A stretch of 64,000 bases of DNA, from NCBI GenBank assembly GCA_051024685.1, contig JAZHPA010000004.1, positions 1 to 64,000 on the forward strand, read 5' to 3'. Below the pieces are notes generated by a model. The model saw nothing but the letters and a program-made list of their open reading frames with translations. It did not search any database and had not been told where the DNA came from. The translations under genes were made by a program, and so were the position numbers. This document shows positions 59,540-64,000 of this stretch, one piece after another (within the stretch, counting starts at the first letter, position 1; each line of letters begins with the position of its first letter). Origin of the DNA: UBA12545 sp051024685. Its GTDB lineage: Bacteria; Bacillota; DSM-521; Neomoorellales; Neomoorellaceae.

Positions 59540-60145
59540 TCACAGAATTTGCCTGCATATATCGGCGTATTCACTAGACCTTCCCACCAGGCAACTTACC
59601 ACCTCCACCGCCAACCGCCCCAACTTGGTTTCCTGCAAAATTATTTCTGTGGCCTGCTTTATTGAGAGCGCGTTGCGGTACGGTCGGGGAGTTACCAGGG
59701 CCGTGAACATGTCGGCGACGGCCAGGAGCCTTCCTCCCAGAGAGATCTCTTTTCCTTTCAAGCCCCTAGGATAACCCGAGCCGTCCAGCCGCTCATGATG
59801 CTGGTAGCAGGCCTCGGTAAGCTGATAAGGGTAATCGTGATATCTCAAGATCGCCTGGGTATAGGTTACGTGTAGCTGCATGGCTTCCCTTTCCTGAGGG
59901 CTAAAAACTTTTCTGGAAGCCAGCAACTCCTCTGATATGTACAACTTGCCGATGTCATGCAAGAGACCTGCTTCATAGATCCACTTCGCCTCAGTTTCTA
60001 AACCCATATCCTGTGCTAGCCTTAAGGCCACCAGCGCTACGTGGACACTGTGAACTAATGTTCTCTCGTCCTTGACCCTCAACTGGTCCAGGAGGTAACC
60101 CGTAGTATGGTATACAAAAGAGGGAGGTAAACCTAAAGCTTGCAA
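59540..60145 (-). CDS. HD-GYP domain protein (probable c-di-GMP phosphodiesterase)
   Basis: 201 residues, just the HD-GYP domain: HSVHVALVALRLAQDMG, the metal motif AGLLHDIGKLYI, HVTYTQAIL, YQHHERLDGSGYPRGLKG and VADMFTALVTPRPYR. All hallmark residues are present, so hydrolysis of cyclic di-GMP is plausible. TTG start with GGAGG nine bases upstream. Last gene of the chemosensory operon, 38 bases after the Hpt gene. Confidence 0.88.
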   Translation of the reverse strand: MQALGLPPSFVYHTTGYLLDQLRVKDERTLVHSVHVALVALRLAQDMGLETEAKWIYEAGLLHDIGKLYISEELLASRKVFSPQEREAMQLHVTYTQAILRYHDYPYQLTEACYQHHERLDGSGYPRGLKGKEISLGGRLLAVADMFTALVTPRPYRNALSIKQATEIILQETKLGRLAVEVVSCLVGRSSEYADICRQIL

Positions 60146-60183
60146 AGCATATAACCTCCGCTTCGATAGAATCTCTCAATGCC

Positions 60184-61071
60184 CTATGTCCAGCCAAAAG
60201 TCATGCGATTTAAAATACCCTGGAAGAACGGATCGGTGGCATAGAGGCTGTAACCCTTCAAGGCCGCGGCCGCCAGCCGCTTTAAAGCCTCAGCATCCAA
60301 CCGCACCTTTTCCCTCTCCAGTTTCAGTGCTACTCTTTTTCCTGCAGCAGACAGAGCTTCTGCCTTTTGCCTACAGCTCTCCCAGTTCTGACAATCAAAT
60401 TCCACAGCGTACATTATATCCACAGACAGCACATCCGGATAACCCGCCAAACAGCCCCTTAGGTCTTCTTCGCTTATTGCAGTATTCACTATAGCTGTCA
60501 CCCGCTCTGGAGATATACCTCCCCGCAGCAGATCCTCAGCCTCTGGGGTAGAAGCCTCTACGTTCCCTACTTCTTCCAAACGTTTTAGTAACACAAAGGC
60601 CCGGGCTTCTTTCATAGAAGAAGCGGGGTCCAGCCTCACCTCTACCACAAAACGAAACGCTCCTGGCGTCTCACCGTCCAAACTTCCTTTAATAGTGTGT
60701 TCAAAGCTTTTACCTACAACCGCGGCCTCTTCTAGTATGACCTCCGGATCCCCCTCCCTGGCCGCGCGCACTAGGGAGCGGAGGACATCCCTTCCCTGTA
60801 AAAGAAGACTGCATATATTAGGGCTTAAGGGTACTTCCGAACGCCGCAGCCTATCCAACAGGTTCTCCATTTTATGGGCAAACTCGGATACCTGTTTCAG
60901 CCCCACGCAGGCCGCAGAACCTTTTAAGGTGTGGGCCACCCGGAATATGGCATCTAAGACTTCCTGGCTACCAGTTTCTTCTAACTCCAGGAGCAACTTT
61001 TCCAGAAGATCGAGTTGTTCCTCCGCTTCCTCCAGAAAAAGGTTTAAGAAATCAAGACTCAATTTGAGCAC
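60184..61071 (-). CDS. Separate Hpt (CheA P1-like) phosphotransfer protein
   Basis: 295 residues. The N-terminal domain has the CheA P1 motif RVAHTLKGSAACVGL with phospho-accepting His47. The central and C-terminal parts (FRFVVEVRLDPASSMKEARAFVLLKRLEEVGNV and VDIMYAVEFDC) resemble the P2-like regions of CheA. Kinase domains are missing and are encoded in the overlapping upstream gene. The two together make a split CheA. The protein would take phosphate from the kinase half and pass it to the response regulator encoded upstream. Confidence 0.88.
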   Translation of the reverse strand: MLKLSLDFLNLFLEEAEEQLDLLEKLLLELEETGSQEVLDAIFRVAHTLKGSAACVGLKQVSEFAHKMENLLDRLRRSEVPLSPNICSLLLQGRDVLRSLVRAAREGDPEVILEEAAVVGKSFEHTIKGSLDGETPGAFRFVVEVRLDPASSMKEARAFVLLKRLEEVGNVEASTPEAEDLLRGGISPERVTAIVNTAISEEDLRGCLAGYPDVLSVDIMYAVEFDCQNWESCRQKAEALSAAGKRVALKLEREKVRLDAEALKRLAAAALKGYSLYATDPFFQGILNRMTFGWT

Positions 61072-62533
61072 CTCCCAGCGCAGTTACATCTATAATGAGG
61101 GCAATATCCCCGCTCCCGAGAATGGCCGCACCGCTGAAAATACCGGCGCCGGCTACTTCCGGTGGAAGGTTTTTCAGCACTACATCCTGTTCTCCCAATA
61201 GCTTTCCCACCGCCAGGGCTATCCCGTTTAATAAGACCACCAATGTAACTTCTTCCGCTCCTTCCACCGCCTGGAGCGCTTCTGGCCCCAACACATCAGA
61301 TAGCCTTAGGACCGGGTAAACTTCTTCTCTGAGGGCTACCAGCTCCTTACCCTTGAAGCACCTAATGCGCTCGCGTCGCACTTTTACTATTTCCTTGATC
61401 TCCCCAACCGGTACCCCGAACAGGCCGCCGCCTTCCAGTAGTAACACCTTGGTGATGCTCATACTCACGGGGAGTTCCAGGGTTACCTCGGTGCCCCTGC
61501 CGGGTTCGCTGCTTAAAGTTACCCTTCCTCCCAGGGACTGGACAGTATCGCGTACCACGTCCATCCCCACACCCCGTCCGGACACCTGGTTGGCAACTTC
61601 TTTGGTGCTAAAGCCGGGCCGGAAAAGAAAATTGAACACTTCTTCTGAGCTTAATCTCGCGGCGCGCTCCTCTGTAAGCCAGCCTTTGCTAATGGCCTTG
61701 GCCTTCACAGCTTCTACGTCTATCCCCCGGCCATCGTCAACCACCTGTATAATCACTCTCTCGCCCCGCCGACTGGCTGCCAGGAGCAACTGGCCCGTCT
61801 CCGGCTTGCCTGAAAGCCTGCGGGTTTCCGGGTCTTCCAGGCCGTGGTCCAGGGCATTGCGCACCAGGTGCAACAGGGGATCATAGATAGCGGCGGCCAC
61901 ACTCCGGTCGACGGAAATTTCTTCTCCCTGTACGGCCAAATGTACTTTCTTGCCCAGACTCTGGCCCAACTCCCGTACTACCCGCCGGAAGCGCTCAAAA
62001 ACCAATCCCACCGGCATCAGACGCATGTCCATTACCGCGTCCTGGATATCCCAACTAGTACGGGCCACCTGGGAATAGTGCTCCTTGAGTTCTCGCAGTA
62101 CCTCCGCTGACACCCCTTGTTCTTCCAACCGGTGTAAAAAATACATAAGCCCGTTGCTACTGATAATCAACTCGCCAGCCAGGGAAAGCAGCTTATCAAT
62201 CTTGGATTGCTCTATTCTCACAGTCTGGGCTTCCACCCCTTCCCTGGCCTGCTCTGTCCCGGCTGGCTTTAACCGTTCTGTTTCGCCCGGGACTTCTTCT
62301 TGTAGCAACACTTCTACTGTCTCCCGGGCGGCAGCCTGAGGTACACTTTCCTTTAGAAGCAACTTTACCCTTAAATCATCTTCTCCCACAGCTACGTCTA
62401 TTTTCTCCAGCCATCCCCGCCGCTCAAGCTCTGCTAATACGGGCCAAAGATCTCTACCCTCCAGCCGGCTAAGGTCCAGCTCAAGGATGTGCTTTTCCCC
62501 TGCGGATTCACTTGGTGTCATAGCTCCCGTCAC
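61052..62533 (-). CDS. cheA: CheA-like kinase lacking the Hpt domain
   Basis: 493 residues. After an unusual N-terminal 95 residues come the dimerisation helices (VRIEQSKIDKLLSLAGELIISSNGL), the HATPase with N-box HLVRNALDHGLEDPETRRLSG, G1 VVDDGRGIDVEAVK and G2 SGRGVGMDVVRDTVQSLGG, and a CheW-like domain (KVLLLEGGGLFGVPVGEIKEIVKV). There is no phospho-accepting histidine domain; that lies in the next gene, overlapping by 20 bases. GTG start with AGGAG six bases upstream. Confidence 0.92.
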   Translation of the reverse strand: MTGAMTPSESAGEKHILELDLSRLEGRDLWPVLAELERRGWLEKIDVAVGEDDLRVKLLLKESVPQAAARETVEVLLQEEVPGETERLKPAGTEQAREGVEAQTVRIEQSKIDKLLSLAGELIISSNGLMYFLHRLEEQGVSAEVLRELKEHYSQVARTSWDIQDAVMDMRLMPVGLVFERFRRVVRELGQSLGKKVHLAVQGEEISVDRSVAAAIYDPLLHLVRNALDHGLEDPETRRLSGKPETGQLLLAASRRGERVIIQVVDDGRGIDVEAVKAKAISKGWLTEERAARLSSEEVFNFLFRPGFSTKEVANQVSGRGVGMDVVRDTVQSLGGRVTLSSEPGRGTEVTLELPVSMSITKVLLLEGGGLFGVPVGEIKEIVKVRRERIRCFKGKELVALREEVYPVLRLSDVLGPEALQAVEGAEEVTLVVLLNGIALAVGKLLGEQDVVLKNLPPEVAGAGIFSGAAILGSGDIALIIDVTALGGAQIES

Positions 62534-62900
62534 CCTTTGCTCCTGCCACCATCTTGCACACGCGGCGCAGTTCTTCTGGCTCCACTGGCTTGACCAGATA
62601 AAGATCGGCCCCTGCTTTAAAAGCCTCCAAGCGGTCTCTAGGGCCGGCTTCGGTCGAAATGACTATGATGCCGATCTCCTTGCCGTTATGCGCTTGGCGG
62701 ACTTCACGGATGAGTTCGTGTCCGTGCATGCGCGGCATGTTTACATCCACCAGCATTATATCGTAGTCTGCTGCCAGGAACTTCTCCAGTCCCTCGTAAC
62801 CGTTATCGGCTACCTCTACCTCGAAACCGTCAGCGCGTAAGATTTCGGCGTGATAGGCACGTACAGCGCTCGAATCATCCACTATCAAAACCCGTGCCAA
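62508..62900 (-). CDS. CheY-like response regulator
   Basis: 130-residue single receiver domain. Acidic pocket RVLIVDDSS (Asp8, Asp9), phosphorylation site MLVDVNMPRMHG (Asp52), conserved VISTEAG and the lysine in LYLVKPVEP. No output domain, so it acts by protein contact, as CheY does. It overlaps the cheA start by 26 bases. A flagellar target is not visible in the window. Confidence 0.92.
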   Translation of the reverse strand: MARVLIVDDSSAVRAYHAEILRADGFEVEVADNGYEGLEKFLAADYDIMLVDVNMPRMHGHELIREVRQAHNGKEIGIIVISTEAGPRDRLEAFKAGADLYLVKPVEPEELRRVCKMVAGAKGDGSYDTK

Positions 62901-62931
62901 CCCCAGTCCCCCTTTTGGTCAGGACGATATT

Positions 62932-63741
62932 TTAATTCCCTTTCTGGTAAATAATGGCGTTCTGGAACTTTACCGGCTTAAAAAGGGTGGTGATACGGCT
63001 CATGGATTCCGAGTGCCCTAAGAATACGTATCCACCCGCTTCTAGAGCCTGGTAAAAGTGCAAGGCCACCCGCCGGCGGGAGAGATCGTCAAAGTAGATT
63101 AATACATTGCGGCAAAAAATGGCATTAAAGTTCCGCATTTTTTGCATGGCCTGGTCATCCATTAGGTTTACCTGGTAAAACTTTATTTTCTTCTTTAACA
63201 GGGAAGATATGGCGTAGTTCTCCCCTATGGGGGTGAAATAGCGCTCCAGGTAGACCTCAGGCACCTGCCGCGTAGCATAGTTATTATAGATACCGCGCTC
63301 CGCCCTCTCCAGTACCGCTGTATTTATATCCGTAGCATGTACTTCCCAATACAGGTCCTCGGCCATCTCTTTCAAGATAATAGCCAGGGTATAAGCTTCC
63401 TCCCCTGTGGAACAGCCTGCGCACCATAACCTTACACCGTACTTTCCCACGCCGTTTTTCATCCACAAGGGTATCACTTCTTCGGCGAAACACTTAAGCT
63501 GGTCGTACTCCCGGAAGAAGTAGGTTTCATTTACCGTCAGGGTATTTAGCAATTCCTGCCATAGGGCGCCCGTGCGATCAAACCTCAAAGCGCTAAAATA
63601 ATCCCGGAAGTCCTTAAAACCCCTGGCGGCCATGTGCTGCTCCACACGTTTTTCCACATAGTAAAGCTTCTGGTCTTCAAAGTAGATCCCGGTCTGCCGG
63701 TACAGGTATTCCCTCAGTTTCTCAAAATCCGCCTGCCGCAA
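62932..63741 (-). CDS. cheR: Chemotaxis protein methyltransferase CheR
   Basis: 269 residues. N-terminal helical domain (LREYLYRQTGIYFEDQKLYYVEKRVEQHM), then NETYFFRE, the SAM-binding motif VRLWCAGCSTGEEAYTLAI, ATDINTAVLERAERGIY and FCRNVLIYFDDLSRR. It methylates receptor glutamates for adaptation. No receptor or cheB is in the window. TTG start with AGGAGG eight bases upstream. Confidence 0.94.
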   Translation of the reverse strand: MRQADFEKLREYLYRQTGIYFEDQKLYYVEKRVEQHMAARGFKDFRDYFSALRFDRTGALWQELLNTLTVNETYFFREYDQLKCFAEEVIPLWMKNGVGKYGVRLWCAGCSTGEEAYTLAIILKEMAEDLYWEVHATDINTAVLERAERGIYNNYATRQVPEVYLERYFTPIGENYAISSLLKKKIKFYQVNLMDDQAMQKMRNFNAIFCRNVLIYFDDLSRRRVALHFYQALEAGGYVFLGHSESMSRITTLFKPVKFQNAIIYQKGN

Positions 63742-63773
63742 TCTCCATTCCTCCTGTATTGACTGGCACTAAA

Positions 63774-64000
63774 TCACGAGATGGCCCACGCTAGCCCCTC
63801 ATTATCACCCATCAGGCGGCCCAGGGCCCGCCGCGCTGTCCACTCGAAATACGGGTACCGGAACCGCTCCAGCGCTTTTTGGATGAGCGCAGCATCGGAC
63901 GGCTCTCCCATCTCCCCCAGGTATTCCACTGCAGCCGCCACCACGTTGACGTCACCGTCTTCCCGTATTACCCGCCGGAATAGCTCCGCGCTCCGGCCGC
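63774..64000 (-). CDS. HEAT-repeat-like protein, C-terminal part (cut by window edge)
   Basis: The frame enters from the window edge and stops with TGA at 63774. The visible 74 residues include RSAELFRRVIREDGDVNVVA, then AAVEYLGEMGEPSDAALIQK and AARRALGRL-like helix pairs, typical of HEAT/PBS-lyase repeats used as scaffolds. It is the upstream neighbour of cheR on the same strand and is probably a component of this signalling operon. Confidence 0.75.
   Translation of the reverse strand, partial: GRSAELFRRVIREDGDVNVVAAAVEYLGEMGEPSDAALIQKALERFRYPYFEWTARRALGRLMGDNEGLAWAIS

Noticed and set aside
1..64000. CRISPR arrays, tRNA or rRNA genes, prophage or transposase genes
   Set aside because: No regularly spaced short repeats, no recognisable RNA gene cores and no integrase- or transposase-like protein were found on either strand.

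Overview
The window comes from a spore-forming, GC-rich (by eye well above 50 %) Firmicute, most like the Moorella/Thermanaeromonas group of thermophilic anaerobes. This placement is inferred from gene order (the ylm, spoIIG and dcw clusters of endospore formers), from a PduL phosphotransacylase, from a selenocysteine-containing Hdr-Flx complex, and from frequent GTG/TTG starts. No database search was possible. Most genes lie on the minus strand; the plus strand carries an ABC exporter, a CapA-like phosphatase, a radical SAM enzyme and a Na/Pi cotransporter-like protein.

Layout. 1-2013: a truncated copy of a dispersed repeat, then a two-gene ABC-2 exporter. 2017-15529 (minus): a winged-helix/coiled-coil protein, DUF2007, rluD, lspA, thiD, a DksA-like protein, a DUF5665 protein, pduL, ileS, divIVA, yggT, proC, sepF, yggS, an HlyD-like protein and pgeF. 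This is the Bacillus ylm-divIVA-ileS-lspA-rluD neighbourhood with several local insertions. 15726-17185: a second repeat copy and capA, which split the usual ylmC-ylmD junction. 17190-20883: ymxH, spoIIR, sigG, sigE and spoIIGA, with a readable SigF-type promoter before sigG and a long-spacer promoter before spoIIGA. 20889-40119: the full division and cell-wall cluster from ftsZ back to mraZ, with a three-repeat MraZ operator.

40156-49298: a MetE/UroD-like protein, a ROK kinase, a B12-binding radical SAM protein, a TPR protein, an FmdB-type zinc ribbon, a third repeat copy flanked by an 18-bp direct repeat, an unreported-looking 36-residue gene, a Crp-family regulator, a Jag-N/FapA protein, a Fur-family regulator, and a candidate 6S-like small RNA with its own promoter and terminator.

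49288-57103: one tightly overlapping operon, hdrC-hdrB-hdrA-flxD-flxC-flxB-flxA, followed by gcvH and a PHP hydrolase gene. Both hdrA and flxD/mvhD contain an in-frame TGA exactly where the family has a conserved cysteine, each followed by a hairpin 12-17 nt downstream. They are best read as two adjacent selenoproteins and not as broken genes. The complex would couple NAD(P)H, ferredoxin and a heterodisulfide-like substrate by flavin-based electron bifurcation.

57299-64000: a Na/Pi cotransporter family protein, a geranylgeranyl-reductase-family flavoprotein, and a signalling operon (HEAT-repeat protein, cheR, cheY, cheA, separate Hpt protein, HD-GYP protein) in which the CheA kinase is split into two genes. 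I saw no tRNA, rRNA, CRISPR array, transposase or prophage gene.
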